From Acanthochromis polyacanthus (lineage: Eukaryota > Chordata > Actinopteri > Pomacentridae), in contig NC_067127.1 in the NCBI RefSeq assembly GCF_021347895.1, positions 17,208,984 through 17,272,983 on the forward strand: 64,000 bases of DNA, in the 5' to 3' direction. The translations under genes were made by a program, and so were the position numbers. The stretch's first letter is position 1, and the number at the start of each line of letters is the position of its first letter. Below, in pieces: positions 35,448 through 51,100 of the stretch. The notes under the pieces are model-generated. The model worked only from the letters and a program-made list of their open reading frames with translations, was not told the origin of the DNA and did no database searches.

Positions 35448-38018
35448 TTAGGGATCTGTAAAAAGCCTTTTTGCAAATTTGTGAATTCATAATGCAACCT
35501 GTTGTTTTTGGCTGTTGATGGCTGTAAGTACATCTTCTGTGGGGAGTCAGTTATTCATCCCTTTCAATAAATCAAAAAAAGTATAATTTGGTCTCAAGAG
35601 CAGTCTGTCACTGAAAAATATGCTGATGTAAAATTGGTTAAATGTGTGCTTATCTACTGCAGGTTTTTGTTAGCACTCAAATTATTAAGTAGGTGAAAAG
35701 TCTTTCTGCTTAAATGCCCTACATTTTTATCTGTAAAAAAGCAGGGGAGTGTTTGTTTTTCGATTTAGGAAGTGAGGGGATAAGAGAATGTTTCAGAGTT
35801 TATTCAACTTGCACCCCTTTAACGGTAACTCATTGCAGCTGGAATTTATAACCCATGCTTTCCTTTGTGGTTTGTTAAAATTTCTCTTTTAGATGTTTTC
35901 AGTTACTGTCTCACATACGCAGGTGTTTTCTTTGAATGTGCTGCTCTTGTTCTTGATGTAACTGCTCCCTTTTCCTTCTAGTAACCCATTTTATTTAGTT
36001 TTTTCCCTCCGTGTGGTCAGCCACCTGCGTTTTACAACTTCTCAAAGTAGCTTGAATTTACCTGTTATTGCTCTATCGTGAAAAGATCTGTGGAGCCAAA
36101 TCCTCAACTGATTGTAATGGAAACGGCACCACCTTAACTATTGTTTCTTGTCATTTTGCTTTGTGCTTCTTCTCTTTGATGTCTATTTTACAGCAAAGCC
36201 TGTTGTTGTTAAAAATCCTTTGATTTTTTTTTTGTTGCCTTTATTTCTTCACTTGTCTATTTTTCAGACAAGTGACAAATTGCGATTCATCTGACAGAGT
36301 TTGTACTTGTGATTTCATTTTAAATATTCAAGCTTCAGTTCAATATTCACTGTGTAATAGATGTAAAACATGATGGAGCATCACCATATGAGATACCATC
36401 AAAAGTGTGAGTGTCACACATAGAAGATTGCATGTATTTGTAAAATCATTGACATTAAATTTGAAACCTCAGATGTGTTTGCTAAGGTACATGCTATGCC
36501 ACAGTCTTTGCAATTTGTTAATTGCATAGTTTCAAATTGTAACTTCTAATTGAAACAGATTGATTGTTCAGTCCTAGTGACACAAAAGATTTCACTCTGT
36601 TACACCTTGCCATCCCAAACAGCAGGGTAAAAGAAACACAGCTATTTTAAACAGCAGTACAGGATTAATGAAATTTTCAATTTTTGCAATTTACATGGCT
36701 TGGATGTGAATCTCCCAGAGGTTTTACTAATTGTCTTTAATAAAGAAAACAAACAAAAGGCATCGTGGACTGAAAATTAGTCAGGAAAAGAAGGTAGCTA
36801 TTGTACTACAATATGCATTGTTTGTTTATATTTGCTTTGATAGGGATGCTCGTCCGAAGGAAATGTGTTATAGTTTTTCCTGAAAAATGTTTCTAATGTA
36901 TGTGTTTCTCATTTATAAAACATATTCACATATAAAATGAAAAGAAAAAACATTTGCACCAAGTATTGAGTTAATATCCCTTTCTTGACTGTTTTATATT
37001 TCAGTGTCACTGCGCTGGATGAAGTTGCCTCCAGTGAGGACGGGAGGACATGAACGTGTCCGTGAAGTGCCATATATGCGTTATGGCCATACAGCTGTGC
37101 TGTTGGATGATACTATCTACCTCTGGGGTGGGCGTAACGACACAGAGGGGGCCTGCAATGTGCTTTATGCCTTTGATGTCAGTAAGTAGACCCTCGTCTA
37201 ACTTATGCTGTGAAGTGACAGTTTCAGGCTGTGTTTCCTTTGACATGCACCTGTTTGATGTGAAGCTTGATCAGAGAAAAAGTTTTTAATCTTAGGTAGC
37301 TGTAACACCTGCACATGTGTGACGGTTTTCTGTAGTACGTGACTCAAATGTTATGTCAGTACTTTTGAAACTGTTTCTGCTTCATAGATACCCACAGATG
37401 GTTCACACCCAAGATTTCGGGGACTGTTCCAGGGGCAAGGGATGGTCACTCAGCCTGTGTCCTGGGGAAGGCAATGTATATATTTGGAGGATATGAACAG
37501 CTGGTGAGGTTTCATCACTCTTCACTGTGGAGCCTACTCTCTGAATATTAAAGTCTAATTAGCTTCCTCTGCTGGTTTTTAGGCTGACTGCTTCTCCAAT
37601 GACATCCACAAGCTGGATACCACCACCATGGTTTGGTCATTAATTAATGCCAGAGTAAGTTACAATTACCGGCTTTTATTTCTTGAAAACTGTTAAGATA
37701 TTTTCTTTAGTTATTCCTGTACTGAGAATGTCTTGCGTAAAATATTCAAAATGAAGATCCAAATACATGTCGACACAAAGCACTCACTCAGAAACACGAA
37801 GATAGAATGTAGTGACAACTTGCTCTGTTATATTCAGAGCACAGCTGGAAATAAACAAACCCTTAGTTATTGCTGGGGGTTGGCAGTGTTGCTGCACAAG
37901 TGCCCAATGGTCAGATTGGCTGGTTACAAAGGCACTGTAATGCAGCTCCCTGGTAGGTGGCCAAGTACAAAAAGCCTCACAGAGGATTATATACGCTCCC
38001 CTTTTGGAAAATGCCATT

Positions 38019-38049
<31 letters not shown>

Positions 38050-41000
38050 GTGCGCTGCCAACCTGCGCGTATGATATACTCCTGTCAAATACGTGTTAGA
38101 CGCAGACACTGTGCGACACGATAGGGTTTACTAGGGATTTGTGGATGAAGTCCCTTCACCTAGTTTTACTTCTGAACTGAGAGCATTTTGTCATCAAGAA
38201 GATTACATGGTGGTGCTTACAGATTTAGCTCTACATGTGACTGAATAATACCTTTTTATGCATATTCTTTGAGTTGCATTTCTTTTTGAAAGCAAGACTA
38301 CCTGCTGTGTTTTTACACAAAACTGGTTTACTGTGGTAGTGGTAATGTTGTTGCATTTAACAACATAATGCATAAAGCGTAATTCATAAAGCCTGTTTAT
38401 AGTTGTTGGTATATATATATTATTTTTCTCCTTTATCTTCTGTTTGTAATGCTAGTTAAAGAGTTGGCTTGTCTGCATCAAATTCATCTAAAGCAGTGGC
38501 AGCGCATTCTGCAAAGGAAGGCACGTGAAAGGCTTTATCCTGACTATTGGCCAGCTAAATGCAAAGGGAGGCTTGCCTTTGTTAGGCATGGTTTCATTCA
38601 GTGGTAGCGGATCTCATTTCACTATTCATCCCTCTTGTTTTAATCATAGTTCTCTAGTAACCACAGACAGCTAAATTATCATTCTGAGTCTGGTTCTCAT
38701 TAAATTCTGCACAATATTCATGTCCTCTACGATGTTTTTGAAGGCTTGTGGTGCATGGAAAATGGTTTGGATGTACTGTGGCTCTGTAGTTGGTTAGTTG
38801 GTGCAGTAGATGGCGCTGTTTAACTGCTGTTGCTTTGTTCTTCTCTGGCAGAAGACAAAGTTTTGTTTCCAAGCTTATCCTGAACATTGAAAGAAATGGG
38901 AGAGTTTTAACTTAAAATTAGTTTATGATGTGTATATAAGCTTATGTAACAATATGTAGGTTACATCCAGTGAACTTATCATCTGCCCTGAGTAGACTGT
39001 TTCATGTTCTGTCTCTGCTCAGATTTTGTGAGTGTGAAATCATCACAGCATCATCTTGCAATCTTCTCTTCATAGGGTACTCCGGCACGCTGGAGAGACT
39101 TCCACTCGGCCACCATCATTGGGACAAAAATGTTTGTGTTTGGAGGGCGGGCAGACCGTTTTGGTCCCTTCCATTCTAACAACGAGATCTACTGCAACAA
39201 GATCAAAGTGTTTGACACAGAGACCAACTGCTGGCTGAGCACCCCTTCAACACAGCCATTGCCAGAGGGACGCCGGAGTCACTCAGCCTGTACGACACAA
39301 ACGCTTCACTATTCACTTTTAGATACTTTCTGTTTTAAAGATGAGAAGTTTGAGCTACAGTAGGATACAGTGTAGCCAAAAAACTTGTGATTTTTCATCT
39401 TTTTAACTTAGTGCAAATAATGATCTGCCGCTTGTCATTAAATTAATGTGGCATTCTCTTTAATAAGTGGAAGAACTTGAAATTCAGGAATCGTATGACA
39501 CTTTACTGATAATTATAGCTCAATTTGTGTCCAAACTGCATCCATTTTCCAGTGTCACTTTTCTCTAATTCATTTTTAAGCTTGGGTTGTTTTTGAATTG
39601 TTTGTGTGGTGAGAATATACAGACCATTACTCATTCTGTGTTTCCTTAGTGTAAGATTGTATTTTTTGCCCACTTTGTCAGATTAAACAAATCCGACTAA
39701 TTTTACTGCTGTTCCATTTACTATGCTGCAAACCTAACTGATCTTTACGATGGAGTATAGCAAATGGTTCATTTTTGTTTTCCTTTCTGTGTTCAGTTTC
39801 ATATAATGGAGAGCTGTACATATTTGGAGGATACAATGCCCGTCTGGACCGACACTTCAACGACCTCTGGAAATTCAATCCAGGTGATTCCCTATTTACA
39901 TGAGTCAAACTGAGAAAGCGTGTCATGTTGCTGTTCAGAACTGCTGCTGCTTGTGTCTGATAGCGTTTCTTGCTCGATTGTATTTTTGGAATTCCTGCTT
40001 GGTGAGTGTTTACCTCTATGGAGGAAATGCAGCAGTGGCAGGGCTAGCTTGCGTTGACCCACTTTCCTCCTCATTCTTCTGTAGAGAGCCATGCAGACAA
40101 TCCTCTCCCCCTCCACTGCATCATTGTCAGTCTTGTAATAGTGGCTGTCTGCTGTCTTTTCACTATGCTAAGTGGGAAACACAGATGCCCCCTCTTTTTG
40201 CCAGAAACACACAGATGAAAAACTGACTATAATTCAGTCTCCGGAGTGCTGACAAATGTTACCAGATTGTCCTTCTAGTCAGTTTATGTATTTTCTTGGA
40301 GAAACCTTTTGCTGTCGTTCCAACCAGAACAGAAACAACAGACCTGGGTGTATAATCATTGTCAATATTGTGTCCTACATGGTGGTAAAATGGCGCTATT
40401 TGTTCACTTTACTTGTATGATGATTACTTCTGTATTATGAAAAAAATAGCAATTCTAGTTTAACTTATCCCAGCTCCTGCCCATTTTTATGATAGTCATT
40501 GCTGGAGAAAACTGTTGTGGCAGCATTCGCGCACTATGGCATTCAGATATATTTGAGGTTGACTAGTAACACTTTGAGGTCATGACAAAAGTTGGTATGG
40601 CATGTGTGGAATGATAGCCTTGATAGTAAGCCGAACTCTACTGGTCGTTCCAGCTTCTTGTCAATCAGAGGGTTTGGTATTTATGAAGCAGTGGGTGGGA
40701 TGTTTTGTTTCTGAAGTGGTTTATGCTGAGTGAACCCGACATCTGCCGTTTACTAACCTGCGCTTTGTAGTCCACTAGATGGCACCACTTCAGTTATAGT
40801 CATCATTATCCAATCCAGCCTGAATGGCCTGTTGCTATAGAGATGCAGTGATGCGGTTTGGGTCTGAGAGCGTGAGGCTACACAGTTCATCCTTATATGG
40901 AACAAATCAGAGACCTTCAACGTCGTCACTCATACTGCACTTCAGAGCACAAGAGAGGATTTGTTTCTATTTCTGAAGTGTAAAGTTTTGTATTCAAATG

Positions 41001-42045
41001 AAGGTTAGGTTTTGTTTTCGTCCTTTCATTGCTCCTTTTCATTCCCTTGTCCCTGGTCTCTGTGATTGAATATAGCAGGAAACTGAATGAAATGCAGGCA
41101 GGAAAGCACTACTGGGTTTATGTAACTTTAAGTGTTTGAAAGTTTGCATAGCTGCTATGATGTAGCCCACACAAATCAACACTATTATTTTCTAGCTTTT
41201 TCGAGGAAGTAAATCTGAAGTTTTACTGTAATACCTTATTTTAAAAGAAGTCAGACAGTTGTATATATGTCTATTTTTTATTCTTATTTGACCATTATGT
41301 CTAGACAATGTTATTTTAACTTAATTCCTGTCTTTTGACTATAGAAGCCTTCTCCTGGAAGAAAGTAGAGCCAAAGGGGAAGGGTCCATGTCCACGGAGG
41401 CGACAGTGCTGTTGTATGGTTGGGGATCGAATCATCCTCTTTGGAGGAACCAGGTGAGGTGCAGGATATTAATTCTTGAGCTATCACTTTTATCTACATT
41501 GTAAAAATAGAAATATTCTGTATCTAAATGGTTTCTACTATGTGCATTTCCTTTTTTTTCCTCATGTTTACCATTGATCAGTTTAGTGGTAAATTCTCTT
41601 TTTTTTATTAGCACAGCAGCCCTCTATTATGTTCTTTTTAATTATAGCAGTAATATAAATAAATCTATTAACATATAGCTACAAAACTATTAATTTGAGC
41701 TGCTTCTGAGTATATCTTGCAAATATAACTGATCTCCTCACGTTCATTTTGACCATAAGTACCCTGCACTGCAAAAGGGAAAAATAATTGGTCCTTGTGT
41801 GTACGCATATATATACCCAGACATAGTCACACACATAGATGCTGCAGTGTGGTTTAATAGCATACACACATACACATGCAAGTTCTCACTATTTCCCCAT
41901 ATGCATAAATGCATATATTTAGTAATGTCCAGCAAGGGAAAACCATGATACTTTGCATTAGCAATCATAGAGCCTCCAGTTGAATTTCTCAGTGTTCAAA
42001 TTTCCTTTGTTTTTCTGTAATCTATCCCCTCTGCAAACACTACAA

Positions 42046-42106
<61 letters not shown>

Positions 42107-45100
42107 TAAAGCTTAAGCTCACAGCATTTTGTGATAAACCCACTGTGTGCCAGTTGTCTTATCCAGGGAGTGATGCTACGTTGCTAAATGTTGAATGAAT
42201 ATGGGCAACACTCTTACATGTGTGAGCTTTCAGCCTCAAGCATTTGTTCCAGACACCACTGGTTACCATTAATTACAGTGGGTTATATTTATTTGCAAAA
42301 ATGTGAAAGTTGCTTCTGCTAAAAAAAATGAATGAGGGTTTATTTTTGTAGGAGACATTATGTGGTTTTACAGTTGAAGACAGACACTGTATTGAAAAGC
42401 TTGCTGATGCTTCCAGGTGCAGTTGGGAACTCATTTATCATGATTAAAACTTCTGAAAGCTTTAGAAAGGCACGCATACAGAAGGAGGTGGAAAATCAAA
42501 CTTGCATTCACAAACAAGTGTGACACATGAAGAGTGCAATGAGAAGGCTTTTAGTGCTTTCGCAAACATTCAGTTCAAAGAATTATCCTGGCTTGACTTT
42601 CTAAAAAGAAAAATTTTCAACAACATCCATTGAAGCTGCAACTTCGGAATCTGAAAGTACTTCTGGAAACCTTTCAAGTGTTAAATCTGCCAGCTCATTT
42701 GACGTCATGTTTACCTGTGGCCATCGCATTATTTTGCAAGGTGTATTTGCTTTGTCTTAATGCTTAGTTGAAAATGTTTTACTTTGAGAAATAATATGGA
42801 CCCCCTATACTAGATACATAGCTTGTACTACTATATCAAAGACATAATATTTTCTAAAGTATTTTTGGAAGTACCTTGTTCTTGTGTAGTGAAATTGTTT
42901 GACCAGTACATTCTATTTCAAAAGAATGGGCCACATCCAAAACTTGGACTCAGCTGTATTACTTGCTTCACAGGCAAACTTCAAATATACAAATCTGAAG
43001 TGGTATTTGTTAAACCCACTAATATTCGGTGAACCACCCTCCCGATAAACACTCTAGCAAACACGCTCCCCCCGTTTGATTATCTGCAGAATTAATGCTA
43101 GCTCTGTGATAGTTACTTCAGTCATTGTTTTTACTATTACTATGAATAGTAATGACGCTTTTACAACAGCTACTGTCACTACTATGGTCACTGATTTTGA
43201 CCAAGACAAAAATATGAATCTGGAATTTATTTATTTTTGAATATTCAAGTACTGGTTACTGCTAATCAGCATCAGACCTGTTTGTGCTCCCCTTTCTGTC
43301 TGCCGGTCCCCATCTGAACCCCCAGTCTGTCACTGGGAGAGATTGGATGGTTTGTCAGTGGTGGCTGATAATGACAACAGAGCAAGATAAAAAAAAAAAC
43401 ACATACATAGTACATATATAAATATTGTGTTGTTTATATATATATATAAATTAAATGGTTTAGTAATGTACTGACACTGTGGTTCTTGAATCAAATAGTT
43501 ATTTATGTCATCTAAACTGACTAAAAAAGAACAGAAGCAAACAAAATAATATATATTGATATGTTGAAACAACATTATTTAAGATAACTACTCAACGGCA
43601 CCTAAATGTCTCCAAACATTAGAAAACTTAAATTATTGACTGCTTTCATTGATTGTTATCATAATGTTTCTAAAGCACAGCCTTTGAAAACAAATAGCGT
43701 TTAATGTTTGAAGCAGTTTATGGAGAAATGCTGTCCTCTCATTTCAGTGCACCAAATGGAGGATCTGGCTTCTGTAGACAGCAATCTGTGATGATTGCCT
43801 TGTTGGCTGTAAGACAGTAGTGATAACTGGGAGTTTGTAGCTGGTTAGGTGCCACTGGGCTGGTGATGGACTTGTGATAGTCCAGTAGCCAGTGGAGTAA
43901 TGAGGTAGCTTGTAGCGTTAGCATGGTCTGGAGTAGTGCAGGTCCTGGGCTACCGTTATCATCGAGACTGTTATCAGGAAAACCCCACTGGGATAACGTG
44001 ATGGTGGGGATCAGAAAGCTGTGGATAAGAGTCCTCTCAGCTCCTCTGTGTCTACCAGCCCTCACTGTCTTTGGATGTTGCTGGATTTACTTTCTAAAGC
44101 TTCACTGGCCACAAAGGCAGAACAATTAATTAATTTGAAGTTGGACTCAGAATTTGTAACTCTGCAATCTGCATTGAAGAAGGTTGCAATTTAGAATATA
44201 CATCATGCGGTGCATCTGTCCAGGGTTTAAACTGACCCATCAATGGTTTTACAAATTCATCTTCTACACTATTTGTGACACTAATGCCTTAGATAGTATA
44301 TCTCATGTGGTAAAGTTCCATCTCTTGTTTTAATTCTCTTACACAGTGAATATTGAACTGAGGTTTCACTCTTTAAAAAACTACATTATAATTCAAATTG
44401 CAATCACAATATCTGTCAGGAAAACATGCACTTGCATATTTTACCCAAATTTTTCAGCCCAACAGGCCACCACAGGAGGAACAGGCTTCAATACAAATGC
44501 AAATAGAGATATTTTGCAGTATGATGTAGCACTTTTTTTAAACACTTTGTAAATAGACATAATAAAACAGAAAAGTTTGGAAGACATGTAAAATTGCAAC
44601 ATTTACATTTACTTATCGATATGGCATTAAGAGAGAATAAATGTTTTTATTAAATGATCAAAATGATGCTTATTTTTGAAGATTACCTCTCATTGTTTGG
44701 GTTCTCACTGGGATTAGAACCAGGATGGGTTTTAAGGAGTCATGATTTCCTGTTGTGAGCAGATAATGCTGAGGCCTGAAAGGGAGTGTCTCTAGGCTGA
44801 TTGAAGGTGAAGAGGAAGAAATCAAACACCACATAATATCTCCAACATCCTGTTTAAAAGCAGGAGGGCAGTTTTTTTTAAGAAATTGGGGTTATCCTAT
44901 ACTCATGACTGCACAGCAAGTAGCATTTTACAGGGAAATCTTTGTTTTCCCTGAGTTATTTATAAAATGGAAGACTTTGCAGTTAAGTGGTTGTTCTGAT
45001 GTTTTAAGTTGGTCAAGATGTTGTTTTCTGTTACTGTACAAATTAGGACACGATCCTTACCGGCTCTAAGCAAGTTGGCCACACAGGTTCTCTTGACCAG

Positions 45101-48100
45101 CACTGCACATTTGTTTACATGAGCACACTTAAGCCTCTTACACACAGGAACTCCCATAAGCACACACACACTTAGACACACAAACACACTCCAAGACGCT
45201 TCTTACCACCCTCATACGTTTGCTTTCTACTCTTTACTTAAAAAGAGTTGGTCGATTAAGGTTCATAATTTGCATTTATACAGGTTAGATTGAGAAAATG
45301 TTATTATTACTCTTTGGTGTGAACATGTTTAAAATCACCAAATGCTGTGCCTCTCAGGCCATTACTGTGCCTCTAATGTTTATTTTTTAAAGCCCTAACA
45401 ACATGAGGGCAGTTAACGGGGCTGAAAAGTTATTGGTGTCTGTCTTCATGCAGTTGACAAATGCTTGCACGCGCCATCATGAATTATTTGCTGGACACCT
45501 TGCTTGTGTTTTTTTGGTGGTGCTCCTCATTTTGGTAGGTCTTCCAAGGAAATTGTGTTGAAATTTATAGTCCACATCTTGTTTTCCCAAGTTGGTTGTC
45601 CTTTCACAGTGATCCAAAACAGAGCCCTTCTGCTGATATTTATTCCCAGTTTATTATATTTATTTTACCTGCAGGTATTTGTTGAGGAATAATTTATCAC
45701 TTTAGTGAAGGACAATAAAACTGTTCAGTCAAGAGAGCCCTGTGCTTTCAAGGGAGTTGCATTTTTGACTGGATGAAACATTGGAGTGTTAGTACTAAAT
45801 ACATTGGTAGAATTAGTGTAGTCTGAAATGAATAAAGCCGATCAGATTATAAGTTTAGCTTATTAATTGAACGTTGTTTACATTAGATTTCTGCATTTTG
45901 GTGCTGTTAAATTTGGTTAAATACAACATGATTTAGTGCAGAATTTCTTGTTTTTTGATGCATGCTTTCATTTCTTTGAGCATAAATGAGAAGGCTGCGT
46001 GTGTGTGAATGACAGGCCGGGCTTTAGTGGCAGTCTGTTGAGTGCCACTTACGTCAGTGTAAACAGGCCTGCTGAGCTGCAGAAAGGCGCGAAATTCTGC
46101 CCCATCTCTGATTTATGACCTTAGGGAGCATTCTTTCTCATGGAGTGCAATTCGATATACCCTCAGTGCCTCTGCTACACTCATTTACTGAGACCTGCTC
46201 ACTGCCCCACGAAGGACGACCCATGCATGACCAACTCCACCTGCACTGACCTTCACCTACGCACACAAGCAGTGAGCGGCCAAACCCTGTACATTTGCAA
46301 CTTATTTTTCACCTTCCCAGGAACTGAACAGTGCTGAAGTTTAGTTGCACATAAAAGCAGTGCCACCTAGATTATGGAGCTCATGCTGTGCTTATGTTGT
46401 CATTGTTGGCATTCATCACACTCTGTGTATAATTGCTTACGACAAACCCAGGTTGGGCTAAATTGGGAGGCATTTTAAGCTTGGGAACAGGGCATCCTAT
46501 GAGGGGCAGGATGTGAACAAGGACATGACAGATTGGCATGCTGGGAGCAGACAGCTCGGAATCTGTGAAGGGGAATCTGGCACTGGCCCCTGAACTACTT
46601 GGACATGACGATGTGTATTCACTCTCTGATTGCATTTTGGTAATATATTTTTACCATGACAGGTATTCATGTGTCTCTGCAGACAGCCATGGTGACTGGT
46701 TTTAACTCATCTCTTTGTGTTGAGATGTTGGTCTGACTGAAGGCTTACTTTTTTGTCTTTTCTAAATGCCAAAGTCTAAATTATCTCCGTTGTCCTTAGA
46801 ATTCAGATTTTGTGCCTTTACTTGTCCTTCAGCACCTTTATGTGAACTGCTGATAATGAGTGTACTTCAGATGGGTTTTGATTGCCTTTCGCTGTGAGCA
46901 ACAGGATTCAGTATTTGTCATTTTGGGTTCATCAATACCCAAGTGGCCTTCAGCAATGAATGAGTCTCTCTGATGTCATTGCTGTGCTTTACCAAGCCCA
47001 GGTGAGGCCACTGACCCTTATGTAATTCACTGATGTGAGAAACCTAGTTTTTATCTGCATTTTTTTTTTTTTTAGAGCTCAGTCAAATGATAATAAGGTC
47101 TTCTGTATAACTTGAATAATTTCAGGTCTTAGTTTCAAAGGAGGAACTTGGTTGGTCAGACCAGATTTAAACAAGAATATGTGTGCAACTTATATGAAAG
47201 AACAGGAGTGGTAGCAGCAGCTGAGATGTGCGAATGAAGACATTTTTCACCCACTACAGCCAAAGACAGTGATTTTATTGTTTCAGCTCATGCAGCTTTT
47301 TGAACAGCATTAAACATGGCTGATACTAGCTAACATGAAAGACTGACAACTGCTTTCCTGATTGACAACAGTTCCTGAAAACATCTGTTTTTCTCTAGCA
47401 GATGGCCAAAGTTTTTAATTTTTCCCTTTTCAACAAAGGTGTTTTTTAGCAGGTAGCCTATAGCACCACCTCACAACTCCACAGCCAAGTTTATTTAGTC
47501 CATAGCATAAATAATGGAAACAAGCCTAATTTGTATTTACTTTTTAAAAAATTCTACAACATTTCAGAAGCTCACTTTGGATTTGCTTCACAGCTTCATC
47601 TAAACCTGGCACATGATGCAGACTATCAGGAGTCCTATAAAGCTACTTTTTGAAATTGTTGGCAGTGTGTCGCCACAGTTGGATGATGTCGATCGACCCC
47701 AGTTGACAGTCAATGTTCTGGTTTCTTTTCACTTCACTCACTGCTTGAGGTCAACATCTAAGTGACTTCTTTCTCCAATGTAAACCCTGTTGCATTGCAT
47801 TTTTAGCACCCTTTCAAAATGTCAAACTCTGTTCGGATTTTTAAGGCTTTAAAATATCAAATTGCCTGTGATTCAGTTACCCTGAGACTGAATTTTAGAC
47901 AATGTTCAGTCATTTCGAACTCTCAGCTTTAGTACTGAGACTTAAGACGCTCAGTCTCATTCCATTATTCTCTCTTTTCTGGAGAAGTGTGCCATTTGTG
48001 TGTGTTTGAATTTGTCTGGATGTGTTCGCATGACTTAGTGACTCACAGCTCCTCTTGTCGAGCTGACGTCAGCGGTGTGCACGTACACGCGCACATGTTT

Positions 48101-51100
48101 GCTTTGCTCTGCCAACCTTAACACATTGGATCCATTTGGCAATATGCAGAGTCACTTATTACATTCAGTGAATATGGAAAGCATGCTGACGCTATTTCTA
48201 ACATTAGTTGAAAACACTTATGCTTTATTTGATGTCTTTTTTTAATCTTTCTGTCTATTGTTGAGTCATTACCCTGGTTGTGTATTGGTTGTAATTAATG
48301 AAGTAGTCATAGCATTGACTATATTTCAATGTAGAATCCAAACTAATTTTAAGTTGTCTTACCACCGTTGAGGTTGTGTTGCTGGGCTGCAATTTGAGCA
48401 AGAGGAAGGTAATCTCACTGGTAGCCAAAACATCCCAGCCCCAAACCTCGAGTTTAATCCACCAGAATCTCACCATGATATTTAATCTGTGTGGAATTTA
48501 GCGGGTGGTTTCAAACACGTAAGCTGTTTAGCCTGAAAAGTTCTGCAGGGTCCAGTGATTTTTGTTTAGTAGTTCAGGAAGGTCAGAAGCCTGGTGCCTC
48601 GATATCTCCTACGAGGCTGTATTGCCCCTTATCAATAGCTGAAAGGGCCGCTGTTATGATAGTCCAGCTGCTTAAAGTGGGTCTTGTTATCACTGTAGAA
48701 CCTTGACGGTGTAAATGTTTGTCTAAACACAACATGGACCTGAGGCAGAACACATGCTTCTCAACAGGCGTTGCACCAAGAAGACGTTAAGATTTTTGTT
48801 CATTCTCGAATCTGACAATCACTGTAGCTGCACTTACTCCCACCCATTGTACCTTAAAATGTACCGTAGTGGAACTTGGCTCCATTGAAACATGCCTGTC
48901 AGCACACAATCGATTTTGATACCACACATGTTGTCGTTTGGCCTTCAGTGTCAAAGGGTAGGCTGCAGAAGTTTCCCTTGTAAATAGCCTCTGTGTGTGT
49001 GTTTAGTATGCCCAAGATAAAACCTGTCAAACAGTGAAGGTGACCCCAACAGGATATGGGGCATCCCGCACGTGGCGACACAGGACCTTCAGGCAGCTCA
49101 GCAACACAGTGATTTACTCTTCAAAGACAAGGTCATGATAGTATTTCATCTGCATCTTAACCCTCCTTAACCCACTAACAGGCTGTATACATTATGGTGT
49201 CGTAGGGTTGAGTGTTACACAGCAGCTCAAATAAACAACCTGCATAGGAGACACCTTGTGATGCTGTTGTTGGTGTAAATCGGCATGTCTACATAGCAGT
49301 AGTTTAACTTTTGATTTTCTGCTGTCATTACAACTGAAACACTGATTGTAAAACTAAACTAAGTAGACAAGTACAAATTATGAAGCACAAAAGTTGACTA
49401 ACTTAACAGAATAATGGCATTTCATTTGTAATCAGCAAGTCATTGTTAATAAACTATACTTGATGGTAAAATAGATTTTTCTGAAAACTTCCATGTTTAG
49501 ATAGCTAAAAGGACTGATCTAACATGAAATTAAGAACTCGCAGAAAAGTTAAAAACCATAATCTTAGCCATAAGCCACATGTATTAAAACTGTGCTCTTT
49601 GATAACTACTCTTTATTCATTCGTACTTTTCATTGTGTTTCCATTTAGTTAGTTGACCTTGATGCTCATCTACAGCTGCAGGTGAAGACTGGACCTTTAG
49701 AGGAAGTAACTTATTTTTCTAAAGTGAGTCTGCCAGCTATAGAGCAACATCCGACAACCCCTTTAGATCCTTTGCTGTATGTTAACCAGCTGTGTTCACA
49801 GCCTTGAAACACTGTTTTATCTCCTCTTCTAAACCTGTCCTGTGAAAAGACATGAAATCTGTCTTGATAAAAGGAACTCGGTTTTTATTTGCTGGGGATT
49901 TATAGTGTCAGTTTCCTATTTCGGTATCCTCACCAAGTCCAACTACATTTTGTCCACAGAGGCTGAAATTTGAGATTCATGCTTCATTAGGGACTGGCAT
50001 GTCCTTCGTCTAATCTGAAGTCAGGCGTCTCTCTCTGGGAGCCAGCTGTAGTTTGTGTCTCACCCTCTGCATGGGGTTTCGGTCTGGGTAGCTACAGGTC
50101 TTAATCCAGTGTCCAGCCACTGCCCAGGAGGGGGCACAGATAGCTTGGTAAGACGAGGTGAGACAGCAGAGATTAAGGCAAAAGAAATGGATGGGAATCT
50201 ATCGATCTGTGATAACTAAGCCTGTTGGATTTGCTTAAGAAAGTTTAATTCTGACACTGCCAGCTCTTGCTGGATTCTTAACAGTCCTGTAAACCCCTTC
50301 TGTTAGATCATGTCTGTATAGAGTGTTATTTAGTGGAAATGTGTTTGCTTAAAGTGACTGTAAAAAGAGAAGATTAGGATTGGATTTCATGTTGCCTTGC
50401 ATACAACTAAACATCAGAGAAAAAAATGAGTTATATTTCTCAGTGGAATGTTATACACTACCGTTCAAAAGTTTGGGGTCACCCAGACAATTTCACGGTT
50501 TCCATGAAAATTTGCACTTGATTTATTCAAGTGCTAACATAATGGCACAAGGGTTTTCTAATAATCAGTTAGCCTTTTAACACCGTTGGCTAACACAATG
50601 TGGCATTAGAACACTGGAGTGATGGTTGCTGGAAATGGGCCTCTGTACCCCTATGGAGATATTCCATTAAAAATCAGCCCTTTCCAGCTAGAATAGTCAT
50701 TTACTATATTAACAACAAAATGCTTTTCTTTCAAAAATAACATTTCAAAGTGACCCCAAACTTTTGAACAGTCGTGTATGTTCTACATCTATCATTCTCA
50801 AGATAGGGGTTGCCTCTCAATTTAGAAGTAATTTGCATGCGTCTGTTCACAACCTGTTCCCAGCACTTTCATCTGATTTCAAGGAACGCCAAAGTGCTAT
50901 TGAAATAATTTGATGCACGTCTGGTTGTCCTGATAAGGTGCTCTGCAGGAAGTTGTAGTACATGATGAGTTCCTGAGAGTCAGTTGGTTCTGAAAGACCA
51001 AAGTTCAATAGGAAATTGAGAAAGGAAAAGGATGCAGATCATATCACTCCAAGAATGAGGATATGGCCAATGAAGCCTCTGACAACAGCCTTATGACAAG

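Noticed and set aside
43739..44065. 108-codon minus-strand frame in klhdc3 intron 7
   Set aside because: No domain, no splice sites, and overlapping frames on both strands suggest chance or old repeat DNA.
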